Assembly (NCBI RefSeq): GCF_902167145.1
Contig: NC_050104.1
Location: 102,807,849-102,871,848, forward strand
Origin: Zea mays
Taxonomy: Eukaryota; Streptophyta; Magnoliopsida; Poales; Poaceae
Length of the DNA: 64,000 nt
Direction of reading: 5' to 3'
Shown here: piece after piece, positions 44,546 through 57,000 of the stretch
Position numbering within the stretch: the stretch's first letter is position 1
Layout: every line of letters starts with the position of its first letter
The notes under the pieces: model-generated
Database searches by the model: none
What the model saw: the letters and a program-made list of their open reading frames with translations, nothing else
What the model was told of the DNA's origin: nothing
Translations under genes and position numbers: made by a program

Positions 44546-46639
44546 TCAGGCCACTTCCTTCTTACGGAAGATGTTCATCGCGTCACTGTATAGGGCGACA
44601 GAATTTGACAGGACAGCAAGCACGATCATGGTTACAGCCAGAATCTTGTCGCGCTTGCTCGCGATTCCGTAAGAATCCCTGCAGAAATTCAAGCCACGAT
44701 ATTACATGCTATACAAAATGGCTTGGCTAGTAGTAGGCAACATACACCAAGAACTAAACATTGAGTTACCTAAGTATGACCATGGCAGGAAATATAAAAC
44801 CAATCAGGACAGCAGCTGTGGCACCAGTAAACTGGAACGCGTCCCAGATGCTTGGTATGAGAATGGCAGCAAGATAAATTACTGCGAGGAGAGAGACGGT
44901 GATGATGGCGAATCTCTTGTTGTCACGAGAGATGTGCCTTGACGTGGGGAAGAGCAACCCATCCAAGTTGAGCCGGAGGGCAAAGAAGACAATGGGAAAG
45001 ACAAGCATGACATGTGCTGCATAGCTCACTCGCACTATGTCATCGAAGACTGAACTGAATGGAATGCCAAGATTTGCGTCAAAGTTGGCGAGCACGTCGT
45101 CCAGTGTGCCTTCACCGAAGAGGAGATAAGCAAAGAAACTTGTGGCAATGTAAACACTGGAGCACAGGAACAGCGATGTTCGCACAATCGGCTTGATCTG
45201 TGTTCTGTCTTCAAGTTCATTGTCAATGCTGTGAACTGTGGAAACATGAACATGGTGGATTTAGAATCTGGATGTTTGAATAATCAGAAGAGTATCTTCA
45301 CAATGATAGCACATACCGTTATAGTGGCAGATATAGGCCGTAACAAGAACAGGGACAGCTGTAAAAAGATTCCAGATAGAATTAAGACCATCTAATTCTG
45401 GAAAAAGTTTGGGCATCGCTACAGTTCCATTGAAGAGTTTGATGATGGCAATCCCAGCAGTAATTACGACAAAAACTACTGCCAGGGCAACTGATAGCGC
45501 AGATGTGTATCTTAATGAATCTGCAGAAAATGACAAGATTTAGTTTAATAGTATGCAGCTAACAATAGTGCATATGTTGAAGGATAATTTTTTTAAATGC
45601 GCAAACATGTACACATACCCAAGCGCTTAAAGCTCACCAACGGAGCGAACACCAAAAGAGCTGTGGCAAGAAGAACAATGGCACGAGAATTCCACAAATG
45701 AGCTCCAAACCAGCCCTCCAATATACCACGATGATGAACATCGCCTGATGTTGTTCCAGATAATACATCACCTATCAAAGTATCAAGAACCAGTATCAAT
45801 TTCAGTACATTCTCCATTGCATAGGTTGTTCAGTTTAAGGCACAAGGTGTTGCACAACGGGAATATTTCTCTCTTTCTCTCTCTAACAGGAGAGAAACTA
45901 TCATCATAAAGGTCATAGGTAAGTTTCTTGAATTAACAGAGAGTAATATACTGAAGAAACCCATATCTAAAGCTATGGAACGAATTTTTTTAAAAAAAAT
46001 ATTGTATATGAACATCCTTAGGAAAAATTGATTTGGGGCTCCAGAGGCATGCTCAAAAAGAGTGTGTCATGATCTCAGGTAAAAAGGACTAAAAAGTATA
46101 CTGGGCTGAATGAATAAAAAGTATACTGGGATAACTACTCATACCGAGTCATTTTAGTGTGCATCTCAAATTTTCAAAAATAAGATTAGATGTAGAGTGC
46201 TGAGTTTAAGAGTACCAATGATAATCATGTAAACAATTAGCACGCCAACATTGTTTATGATGACGGAGGCCTGCAGCGCAATTCTCCCCCACTGCCCGAA
46301 AACCTCGCCCATCAGCCACCCATATGATGTAATCTTGCCCTGGTGGCTGCACCTTACAAGCATGTCGATGGATGCCTCTGTGAGCAGTGCCACAAGGATG
46401 ATCAACAGAATCCCCGGGATGATGCCCAGCATCTTGATACTTGCTGGAAGAGCCATAATTCCAGCCCCAACTATGGTGGTCGACAGATTGAAAACTGCCC
46501 CAGAGAATGAAGCTCCATTGAACTCATGAAACCCCTCGTCCTCCTCCACCTTGACTGGAAGAAGTGGTGTGGTCTCATCTCGTATTTCCTTATGCACCGG
46601 TTGCTGGTTCCCATTTGAAGATCCATCTCCAATCCCCAT
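44546..46639 (-). CDS. AVT6: Vacuolar-type amino acid transporter, AVT6-like (Aa_trans family)
   Basis: Five coding exons on the minus strand with GT...AG introns: 46639-46216, 45771-45619, 45520-45317, 45235-44770 and 44679-44546. The protein starts MGIGDGSSNGNQQ, then shows the family's first helix motif GASFSGAVFNLSTTIVGAGIMALP (key part TTIVGAGIMALP). Later helices include ALSVALAVVFVVITAG, AVPVLVTAYICHYN, YIATSFFAYLLFGEGT and FQFTGATAAVLIGFIFPA. These are hallmarks of SLC38-like transporters of the AVT6 group, which export neutral and acidic amino acids across the tonoplast or other membranes in Arabidopsis. The reading would give about 459 residues and eleven helices. In the last exon, an extra T (minus strand AAGATTCTTGG where AAGATCTTGG fits) shifts the frame and gives a stop after about 447 codons. 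Confidence 0.93.
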
Positions 46640-47466
46640 TTTTCTGTCCTCCTGGATGTGAAAATTTTTAAGTCAGAAACTTGGTGCAATAAATCACTGA
46701 TTTGAATAGCCAGTTACAATTGTTTTCTTACTAGAATATTACTATGATGAGATCTAGGTTGCCTTGAGTTATGCACTCTCTATTTTGATTTCCATTTCTA
46801 TATATTGTTTACTCAGAACAAACCTTCTCATACATGTAATTATGTATGAACAGTGCCTTAAAGCAATGAAATATATAGATCCATTATATGAACAAAACAA
46901 TCCGATAACACGTCTTCCATTCATAGTCAAACAGTATGCACACAAAAAAACTTCCTGAAACAAAAGTAAGAGGACAGCCAAAGCAAAGGGCCTAATAACA
47001 AATCTTAAGGGTACAGGATCGTCTTGGTGTAGATACTAGTTAAGTAGGTCGGCTAAAGCACGCCCAAAATTCATTTTTCCAACACAATTCACATCAACAA
47101 ACAACTACTCTATGAAACAATACAACATTGCAGATAGCACATAACTCAACAACTCAAACTCAAATGAACAACTTTCATCTACTTAAATTGGCCTCAGAAA
47201 AGCCTCGTACAGCCACAAAATCCCGAGAAATGAACTCTCAAATTACCCAATCCTACCCAAGCAAGAATCCTCTCTTCCAAAACAAAACCACAAGGCAAGG
47301 AAGACGGGAAAAGAGCCGAGAGCACGCACTTTCCCACAATTCACCTTCCTCTGTCGGTCTGTCCCCAGCCGGATCTCAATCTCGCAAAAGCTAAGAACTT
47401 GTGGATGGGAGGACTCTCGCCCTCTCCAGTCTCCGCGCCCAGCGCAAGGGCCCCGTCGCTTTATAG
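46640..47466 (-). promoter_or_regulatory. 5'UTR intron and core promoter of the AVT6-like gene
   Basis: On the minus strand a TATA box CTATAAAGC (47466-47458) is followed after about 30 bases by a GC-rich leader. A likely 5'UTR intron runs from a donor near 47345 (GGAAG|GTGAA) to an acceptor at 46653-46652 (CATCCAG|GAGG), leaving 12 untranslated bases before the ATG. The exact transcription start is not visible. Confidence 0.65.
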
Positions 47467-47857
47467 CCAGAAAATGCAGAGCTGCAACCAGGTGATGCAA
47501 GCAGACCGACCAAACATTGGATCCAACCAAATCCCCTCACTGTCACGCGCTACAGTTCATCGCCTGCCCACAGCTGTTTCTCCCCGTCGATGTCGACGCA
47601 AGAGCCGACTTTGCCTGGCCCACTCCCTTTGGAATCTGGCGAGGGCGAGGTGGTGCTCGTATCATTCAAACCATTATTTTGTATTGTTTTATAAATATTG
47701 TATTGTTTTATAAAGATAAGTAAGCTTCTGAAAATCTGATTGGATCATTGACCAGTGAGAGAAGAAAACGAACATGGTCAATCCAAATAACTCCTCCAAT
47801 GTTTTTATTTTTACATTGAAAGTTTCCTTTGAGGGAAAACGGATCTGATACCCCTAA

Positions 47858-47983
47858 GGGCCCGTTCGGTTGTTATGGAACGGAGTACCGGAACTATTCC
47901 GAACCGGATTACTTCTCTAATTTGTTTAAGTTTTGATCAATAGGAACAATTCTTGGTGCGTTCCTGCAGAAACGAACAGACCC
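47858..47983. mobile_element. Tourist-like MITE (PIF/Harbinger), 126 bases
   Basis: The ends gggcccgttcggttg and gaaacgaacagaccc are imperfect inverted repeats. The three-base duplication taa flanks it (47855-47857 and 47984-47986). It lies about 0.4 kb upstream of the AVT6-like promoter. Confidence 0.7.
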
Positions 47984-47989
47984 TAAAGG

Positions 47990-48369
47990 GAGGTGAATAG
48001 TCCAATATAAAGTTAATCCAAAAACTAGAATTTTCTTACTCTACTCAAAGTATAGATCACACCGAAATGAAGATCAGCTCGATTAAATCGTAGCGAAATA
48101 CCAGTCTCTATCTCAAAAGATCTTGCAATTCAAGAATAGTGTATATCAAAGATAAGTAGAGAAGTACAAATAAGAAATCAAACAAGAGACAAGTGACTTA
48201 TCCTGTGGTTCGACCAAGCCTGAAATGATTGTATACATCTACATTGGAGTTAGCTAACTTGTCTTGGAATCTATTTCAACTTCTTCCTCTGGTTGCTCAG
48301 GTTTGTCACTAGGTGACAAATTGAGTTTTCCACTATATCGATGAGGGTTACAATATAGTCGTGGCTATT
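47990..48369. other. LTR-like remnant, target of the SIRE-like element
   Basis: Its left part (gggaggtgaatagtcc) resembles the inner end of Copia LTRs of the gggggtgaatagg type. It is interrupted at ctatt by the element at 48370 and resumes at 63977. No coding. Confidence 0.45.
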
Positions 48370-49535
48370 TGAAAGTCGCCTAGAGGGGGGTGAATAGGCA
48401 AATCTGAAATTTATAGAGTTTAAGCACAACTATAAGCCGGGGTTAGCGTTAGAAATATAATCGAGTCCGAAAGAGAGGGCAAAAACAAATCACAAGCGAA
48501 TAAGAACGCATGACACGGTGATTTGTTTTACCGAGGTTCGGTTCTTGCAAACCTACTCCCCGTTGAGGTGGTCACAAAGACCGGGTCTCTTTCAATCCTT
48601 TCCCTCTCTCAAACGGTCACTTAGACCGAGTGAGCTTCCTTCCTTGATTTCCCGGGTCACTTAGACCCCGCAAGGACCACCACACAATTGGTGTATCTTG
48701 CTTTGCTTACAAGGCTTTGAGAGTAAGAATAAGAGAAAAAAGAAAGCGAACCAAGCAACAAGAACAACAAAAGAACACAAGTCGATCTCCTCACAAGTCC
48801 TAAAAACTAGAGTTGAATTGTGGACTTTGATTTGATCGGAGGCTTTGATTTGTGTCTTGGAGTGTTGTGTATTGCTGTTGTATTGAATGAGGAGTAGTGA
48901 ATGCTTGGGTGCCTTAAAGAGTGGTGGTTGGGGGGATTTATAGCCCCAACCACCAAAATGGTCGTTGGGGAACTCTGCTGTCGACGGGCGCACCAGACAG
49001 TCTGGTGCGCCACCGGACACTATCGGATGCGCCAGCCACGTCACCCAACCGTTATAGTTCGACCGTTGGAGCTTCTGACATGTGGGCCACCGGACAATCC
49101 GATGGTGCACAGGACATGTCCTGTTCACTGTCCGGTGCGCCATCTGGCGCTTGCTCTGACTCTGCGCGCGCAGTCGGCACTGTTCACTGTTCACTTTTGC
49201 AGTCGACCGTTGGCGCTGTAGCCGTTACTCCGCTTGGCACACCGGACAGTCCGGTGAATTATAGCAGAGGGCAATTCCAGAAACCCGAAGGTGGCAAGTT
49301 CGGAGTGATTCTCCCTGGTGCACCGGACAGTCCGGTGCGCCAGACCAGGGCAGCCTTCGGTTGTCTTTTGCTCTTTTTATTTGAACCCTTTCTTGGACTT
49401 TTTATTGGTTTGTGTTGAACCTTTGGCACCTGTAAAACTTATAATCTAGAGCAAACTAGTTAGTCCAATTATTTGTGTTGGGCAATTTAACCACCAAAAT
49501 CATTTAGGAAAAGGTTTGACCCTATTTCCCTTTCA
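48370..49535 (-). repeat. 3' LTR of element 3
   Basis: Plus-strand ends are tgaaagtcgcc and ccctttca. Minus-strand TATA is at 48936-48942. Exact palindromes caccggacagtccggtg lie at 49240-49256 and 49321-49337. Confidence 0.95.
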
Positions 49536-50386
49536 ATCTCCCCCTTTTTGGTGATTGATGCCAACACAAACCAAAGCAAATATATAACTGGAGTAATTGA
49601 ACTAGTTTGCAAAAGGTAAGTGCAAAGGTTACTTGGAATTAAACCAATATACATTTCATAAGATATGCATGGATGCTTTCTTCTAATTTTAACATTTTGG
49701 ACCACGCTTGCACCACTTGTTTTGTTTTGCAAATGTTTTGGAAATTCTTTTCAAAAGTCTTTTGCAAATAGTCAAAGGTATATGAATAAGATTTTGAGAA
49801 GCATTTTCAAGATTTGAAATTTTCTCCCCCTGTTTCAAATGCTTTTTCCTTTGACTACACAAAACTCCCCCTCAATGAAATTGTCCTCTTAGTGTTCAAG
49901 AGGGTTTTAGATATGAATTTTGAAAGAGGTAAAACCAATTTGAAATTATATCAAAAATAAGATACCAATTGAAAACTTCTTTTAATACAAATTGAAAGAC
50001 TACATTTTTGAAATTGGTGGTGGTGCGGTCCTTTTGCTTTGGGCTAATACTTTCTCCCCCTTTGGCATGAATCGCCAAAAACGGATATTTTGTGAGTGAA
50101 ATATAAGCCCTTTTTCAAACTTTCTCCCCCTTTGGTAAACAATATAGGAGTGAAGATTATACCAAATTGGAGAGCGGTGTGGAGCGACGGCGAAGGATGA
50201 ATAATTTGATGGAGTGGAGTGGAAGCCTTGTCTTCGTCGAAGATTCCATTTCCCTTTCAATCTATGACTTAGCATGAAATACACTTGAAAAACACATTAG
50301 TCATAGCACATGAAAGAGATGATCAAAGGTATATAAGTGAGCTATGTGTGCAAAGTATCAATCAAAATTCCTAGAATCAAGAATGT
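49536..50386 (-). other. Polypurine tract and 3' untranslated region of element 3
   Basis: CCAAAAAGGGGGAGAT (49551-49536, minus strand) abuts the LTR start. The rest is AT-rich and non-coding, with several tctccccc/gggggaga motifs (49821, 49871, 50055, 50127). These read as polypurine-like runs on the minus strand. Confidence 0.8.
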
Positions 50387-50741
50387 TTAGCTCATGCCTA
50401 AGTTTGGTAAAGTTTTCTCATTTAGTGGCTTGGTAAAGATATCAGCTAATTGTTCTTTGGTGCTAACATATGCAATCTCGATATCCCCCCTTTGTTGGTG
50501 ATCCCTCAAAAAGTGATACCGAATGGCTATGTGCTTAGTGCGGTTGTGCTCAACGGGATAATCCGCCATGCGGATTGCACTTTCATTGCCACATAGGAGA
50601 GGAACTTTGGTTAATTTGTAACCATAGTCCCTAAGGGTTTGCCTCATCCAAAGCAATTGCGCGCAACAATGGCCTGCGGCAATGTACTCGGCTTCGGCGG
50701 TAGAAAGAGCTACAAAATTTTGTTTCTTTGAGGCCCAAGAC

Positions 50742-53700
50742 TGTAATACCCAACTTTTGGAATATAAAAGAAGGATAGATCTTTATGTGCATTGCCTTCT
50801 ACTCATGAGAATTTTTAAGAAAACATATTTAAAAGTAAATAATTCTCTAATAAAACATAAATAATCCATGCATCATGATGGAGTTTATTTGGTTGTGCAT
50901 TTAATATTAATAAATGGTAATGTCCAAATTGGGATTTATCCTAATTTACACTTTAGCAAATGGAAATGATATATAAAGGGAAGAGAAAAATACTACACAA
51001 TACAAAATGAAATCCATACTGGTACGATTAAATTCTACCTTTAACTTGAGTACAAAATTCACAATCATATTTGAAATTCAAATTGAGAATTGAAAATAAG
51101 AGGAAAAAAAGAAAATCAGAAAAAGAAAAACGGTGGCTGGGCTCGATCCTCTACTCTCGGCCCATCTTCAATCCCACCGTGCGGCCTACGCAGTTCACCC
51201 CGCGCAGCCCACTTTTGGTGCTGTCAAGTCTGACCCACACGCTAGCCTCTGTTTCTCTCCCCGTGCGCGCGCGTCCGGTTTCGTGGTCTCTGCCAGGTGG
51301 GGTCGCCTTGTCAGTCGTTTCTTCCCCAAAAGAAAGCACCGTGATCCTCTCAACTCCCGTCCGCAAAATCCTAGCTCGGCTCTTTCTTCTCAGGTTGTAA
51401 CAAACGCACGACAAAGCCAGTGACCGAATCCCCGTAATCCCCGCTAGGATTAGCACTCGTCAGACTCGGGCCTTGGGTATAAAATCCAGTCGAAGCCGAG
51501 ACCTCCTCCTCCATCTCTTGCGCCCTGAACCGAAGAGTTGTCACGGTGCGCAAAGAACAATGGAGGATTGTGGGTTGCCGAACAGAGAAGGATTCACGCC
51601 CCCATATCTGGCCTTCACCGCCGATTTGGAGTCCGCGGACGGTCGAGGGTGCTCGGGCGAATGTGTGGAGCGTGCTGGAAGGAGCGTGGTATGCGCGAAT
51701 TCGCGTTACCTTGGGAATTTCTCGCCGCCGTACGAGTGCAGCCATCGATATCCGCCGTAGGGCCGCCGTGAACCATGGTCCGTGCTCTACACCGTCGTAA
51801 TCAAGGTTAGAATCCCCTCAACGTTTCGAATCCATATTTGGGCTGTGTAACGCCGAACGGATTAGGATGTATGGCCCTCGGACGCCGGCTTGTCCAACTC
51901 TGGCGTGCTTGCCGCCGCGGGGATCAGGGTGCTGCTGCCTGGGCGCTAGCTGGAGGAAGAAAGTGCGGGCGCCGTTGTGTCCTCAACCAATGGTTGAGAT
52001 TAGAATGCCAGCGGTGGCGCGCTGTCCGCCGATTTGATAACGGACTGTTCAGATTTGCTGATGGCGTGGATGGCTTTAGTCCATGGATCATCAATCCAAT
52101 GGTGGCCGCTGCATACCGGTTCGTTTATAAAGTCAATCTAATATGGTCCCTTGTTATCAGATCGGGCGGCCAAAATTAATCGGTACCCGTTCGGCCATGC
52201 CTTTTTTCTAAAGAACCCCTGCCCTTTGTCACAATTAACCCGCCATCCAGTGCGGGGGAACCCTGAGTCTTATGATCTTTTGCGTGATAGCCCCTGCAGT
52301 TTTTGATATTTATGCGCCCTGTCCAGAGTGTTAGAAAATCCAGTAAAAGTAATTAGAAAATGATTTTTAATGAGAAAATAAATGCTAGAAACTTGTATAA
52401 TTCATATTAAATCCATTTTAGTTTCAAATCGAGTCATTCCAGAGACATTAATTTTGTTTTAATATTGTTTACCACTTAGTAAATTTGTTTGGCCATGAAA
52501 CATGAACTAAAATTATTCACATGAGTTATGCTATTGTAGGTACTCAATAACTTCGGAAATTCATAACTTAATAATCGTAGCTCCGAATTTAGTGGTTCTT
52601 GTTTATAGGATCTCGTACGCAGCGAAGAATATTATTATGTAGTTTATTCTTATGTTGGGTGTGATGTTAATTTTGCCTATACATGTTTGTCTTTATTGCT
52701 ACGTTTAGCAGTGAGGACACGTTTCATCTGAAGAGCAAGTTGGTACCTGGAATCTCAAGTGCCAGGCAAGTTGTGCCCTTGATCACTTCTTTTACCCAGT
52801 CATGTTCTGATTAATCATAATGATCTGCATAGGTTAATTTTGATGGGATCCAATAGGTTACCCCAGTTTTGACTATCTTTATACCTTGTTTTACCACTCA
52901 ATATTTTTGGGTAGTACTTGCTAGTGCTATATGTGGTTTTGGGTATGGAGATACATTATTCATGATTACACTTTTGTTATCAGTTGTTATTTACTGTTCA
53001 TGATAAGATCATTATGTTAATTGGAACATGGAGCGACCACCCGGGAAAACAGTGCTACCACAAGGGTTTAATGAGACGCCCTTGGCTGATTAATTAGGAA
53101 AGCTAGTGGAAGACTACCTTACCCGAAAGGGGCAAGGGCAGTAGGGGAGTGGTCAGTGTGGGGAGGTCCTTGGTTGATTTTGCTGCGATGGCGGTCAGGC
53201 GAGGGATCCCTGCATTGGAGCTTCCTATAAACTGTAGCGGGTTTTCTGAAGCTACTGGAACTTTGTAAAGGTCTCGTAGTGTTATCCTGCCTCGCTTCCT
53301 TGGTAGAGGTGTATGGGGCTCGTACAACCCCGTGGCAAATGGGTAACATGACTTGTGGGTAAAGATGTGCAACCTCTGCAGAGTGTAAAACTGGTATACT
53401 AGCCGTGCTCACGGTCATGAGCAGCTCGGACCCTCACATGATTAACTTATGGAACTAAATTCAATTTGTCATATGCATTGCATCGCAGGTGATGTTATTA
53501 CTTTTGTTCTACTACTTAATTGGGTTGGTATTTACTTATACTTAGTAATTGCTAATAAAATTTTGACCAACTTTAAAAGCAATGCTCAGCTCTAACCATC
53601 CTCTTTGGTAAGCCTTACACTTCACGTGAGCTCCCACCTTTGGCGAGTTCATGCACATTATTCCCCACAACTTGTTGAGCGATGAACGTATGTGAGCTCA

Positions 53701-54004
53701 CTCTTGCTGTTTCACACCCCCCGATAGGTCAAGAACAGGTACCATAGGATGAGGCGCATGGAGGATGCTGTGATGAGTTCGTGAGTGGTCTAGGCCGTCG
53801 TCTCCCAGTCAACTTTGGGTTGCTGGACCGTTGTCTCCTTATAATGTAATTATTTATTTATTTTGTACAAGAACTTCTGTTATGTAGTAAAGATGTGACA
53901 TTCGATCCTGTGCCTTGATTCATCATATGTGTGAGACTTGGTCCCAGCACACCTGGTGATTATTTTGCGCCCGGATTTTGGACCCCTAAAACCCGGGTGT
54001 GACA
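50742..54004 (+). repeat. 3.26 kb solo LTR, Tekay/Del-like Gypsy
   Basis: The ends are tgtaatacccaac and cccgggtgtgaca, flanked by a perfect target duplication aagac (50737-50741 and 54005-54009). There is no gag or pol. TATAAAA (51478-51484) follows a GC-rich block and suggests a plus-strand promoter. The size and TGTAATACCC start fit the long LTRs of Tekay/Del chromoviruses in grasses; that name is inference. A truncated copy lies at 17160-19370. The short open frames inside are not credible. Confidence 0.88.
51478..51484 (+). promoter_or_regulatory. TATA box of the long LTR
   Basis: TATAAAA lies in a GC-rich setting, about 740 bases into the LTR. A leader with CT-rich runs follows. Confidence 0.5.
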
Positions 54005-57000
54005 AAGACACCAGGGATCTTGCCAAGAACTGACAAGTCCCTGATGTGCTCTTTCTATCAATTTTACACCCTGCCCAATCAACATCTGAATATCCTATTA
54101 AATCAAAAGTGGATCCCTTGGGGTACCAAAGGCCAAACTTAGGAGTATGAACTAAAGATCTCAAGATTTGTTTCACGGCCCTAAGGTGAACTTCCTTAGG
54201 ATCGGCTTGGAATCTTGCACACATGCGTACGGAAAGCATAATATCCGGTCGAGATGCACATAAATAGAGTAAAGATCTTATCATTGACCGCTATACCTTT
54301 TGATCTACGGATTTACCTCCCGTGTCGAGGTTGAGATGCCCATTGGTTCCCATGGGTGTCTTGATGGGCTTGGCACCCTTCATTCCAAACTTGGTGAGTA
54401 TGTCTTGAATGTACTTCATTTGGCTGATGAAGGTACCCTCTTGGAGTTGCTTGACTTGAAATCCTAGAAAATACTTCAACTCCCCCATCATAGACATCTC
54501 AAATTTTTGAACCATAATCCTACTAAACTCTTCACAAGTAGATTTCTTAGTAGACCCAAATATGATATCATCAACATAAATTTGGCATACAAACAAATCA
54601 TTTGCAATTGTTTTAGTAAAGAGAGTAGGATCAGCTTTTCCGACTTTGAAGCCACTAGCGATAAGAAAGTCTCTTAGGCATTCATACCATGCTCTTGGGG
54701 CTTGCTTGAGCCCATAAAGCGCCTTAGTGAGTTTATAGACATGGTTAGGGTACTCACTATCTTGAAAGCTGGGAGGTTGCTCAACATAGACCTCTTCCTT
54801 GATTGGTCCATTGAGGAAGGCACTTTTCACGTCCATTTGGTAAAGCTTAAAGCCATGGTAAGTAGCATAGGCAAGTAATATGCGAATTGACTCAAGCCTA
54901 GCTACGGGTGCATAGGTTTCACCGAAATCCAAACCTTCGACTTGTGAATATCCCTTGGCCACAAGTCGGGCTTTGTTTCTCGTCACCACACCATGCTCAT
55001 CTTGCTTGTTGCGGAAGACCCACTTGGTTCCTACAACATTTTGATTAGGACGTGGAACAAGATGTCATACCTCATTCCTCGTGAAGTTGTTGAGTTCCTC
55101 TTGCATTGCCAACACCCAATCCGAATCTCTTAATGCATCTTCCACCCTGTATGGCTCAATAGAAGACACAAAGGAGTAATGTTCACAAAAATGAGCAACA
55201 CGAGATTGAGTGGTTACCCCCTTTTGAATATCGCCGAGGATGGTGTTCACGGGGTGATCTCGTTGTATTGCTTGGTGGACTATTGGGTGCGGCGGTCTTT
55301 GACCCTCATCATCTTCCTTGTCTTGATCATTAGCATCTCCCCCTTGATCATTGTCCTCCTCTTGAGGTGACTCCTCTTGATCTTCATTTTCATCATCTTG
55401 AGTTGGTGGAGATGCTTGCATGGAGGAAGATGGTTGATCTTGTGCTTGTGGAGGCTCTTCGGATTCCTTAGGACACACATCCCCAATGGACATGTTCCTT
55501 AGCGCGACACATGGAGCCTCTTCATCATCTAGCTCATCAAGATCAACTTGCTCTACTTGAGAGCCGTTAGTCTCATCAAACACAATGTCACAAGAAACTT
55601 CAACTAGTCCAGTGGACTTGTTAAAGACTCTATATGCCCTTGTGTTTGAGTCATAACCAAGTAAAAAGCCTTCTACAGCCTTAGGAGCAAATTTAGATTT
55701 TCTATCTCTTTTAACAAGAATAAAGCATTTGCTACCAAAGACTCTAAAATATGAAACATTGGGCTTTTTACCGGTGAGGAGTTCATATGATGTCTTCTTG
55801 AGAATTCGGTGAAGGTAGAGACGATTGATGTCGTAGCAAGCGGTGTTGATTGTTTCCGCCCAAAACCGGTCCAAAGTCTTGTACTCATCAAGCATGGTCC
55901 TCGCCATGTCAAGTAGAGTTCTATTCTTCCTCTCCACTACACCATTTTGTTGTGGTGTGTAGGGAGAAGAGAACTCATGCTTGATGCCCTCATCCTCAAG
56001 GAAGCCTTCTATTTGTGAGTTCTTGAACTCCGTCCCGTTGTCGCTTCTAATCTTTTTGATCCTTAAGCCGAACTCATTTTGAGCCCGTCTCAAGAATCCC
56101 TTTAAGGTCTCTTGGGTTTGAGATTTTTCCTGCAAAAAGAACACCCAAGTGAAGCGATAATAATCATCCACAATAACTAGACAGTACTTACTCCCGCCGA
56201 TGCTTATATAAGCAATCGGGCCGAATAGATCCATGTGGAGTAGCTCAAGCGGCCTGTCAGTCGTCATGATGTTCTTGTGTGGATGATGAACACCAACTTG
56301 CTTCCCTGCTTGACATGCGCTACAAACCCTGTCTTTCTCAAAATGAACATTTGTTAGTCCCAAAATGTGCTCTCCCTTTAGAAGCTTGTGAAGATTCTTC
56401 ATCCCAACGTGGGCCAGTCGGCGATGCTAGAGCCAACCCATGTTAGTCTTAGCAATTAAGCAAGTGTTGAGTTCAGCTCTATTAAAATCAACTAAGTACA
56501 GCTGACCCTCTAACACTCCCTTAAATGCTACTGAATCATCACTTCTTCTAAATACAGTAACACCTGTGTCCGTAAAAAGACAGTTGTAACCCATTTTGCA
56601 TAATTGAGAAACAGAAAGCAAGTTTTAATCTAAAGAATCTACAAGAAAAACATTGGAAATAGAATGGTCAAGTGATATAGCAATTTTACCAAGTCCTTTG
56701 ACCAAAACTTGATTTCCATCCTCGAATGTGATAGCTCTTTGGGGGTCATGGTTTTTCTCATAGGAGGAGAACATCCTTTTCTCCCCAGTCATGTGGTTTG
56801 TGCACCCGCTATCAATGATCCAACTTGAGCCCCCGGATGCATAAACCTACAAAACAAATTTAGGCCTTGTTCTTAGGTACCCAAACGGTCTTGGGTCCTT
56901 TGACATTAGAAACAAGCACCTTGGGTACCCAAACACAAGTCTTTGATCCCTTGTGTTTGGCCCCAACATATTTGGCAATTATTTTGCCTGATTTGTTAGT

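Larger units (their letters stand above)
50387..56848 (-). pseudogene. pol: Copia pol of element 3, split by a solo LTR in RNase H
   Basis: Order on the minus strand: protease-like DSGC motif (about 56800), pre-integrase finger (HVGMKNL ... CSACQAGK; a stop stands where the first HH should be, near 56430), and integrase core with MDLFGP, SDNGTE and VVERKN. An acidic linker and RT follow, with [29 protein letters not shown] and the catalytic YVDD (about 54560). RNase H (IGYSDVDWAGC, KSTSG) runs to 54010. After the solo LTR 50742-54004 RNase H ends with LLWMRQTLRDYG, NRTKHIAIRYHFLRD and LADIFTKPL to 50387. Stops at 55065 and 54290 and small shifts break the frame. RT keeps its aspartates. The copy is dead mainly through the insertion. 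Confidence 0.93.

Noticed and set aside
51071..52179. Frames of 84-124 codons in the 3.26 kb insertion
   Set aside because: Non-coding LTR around its promoter; no domain, and not conserved as frames in the copy at 17160-19370.
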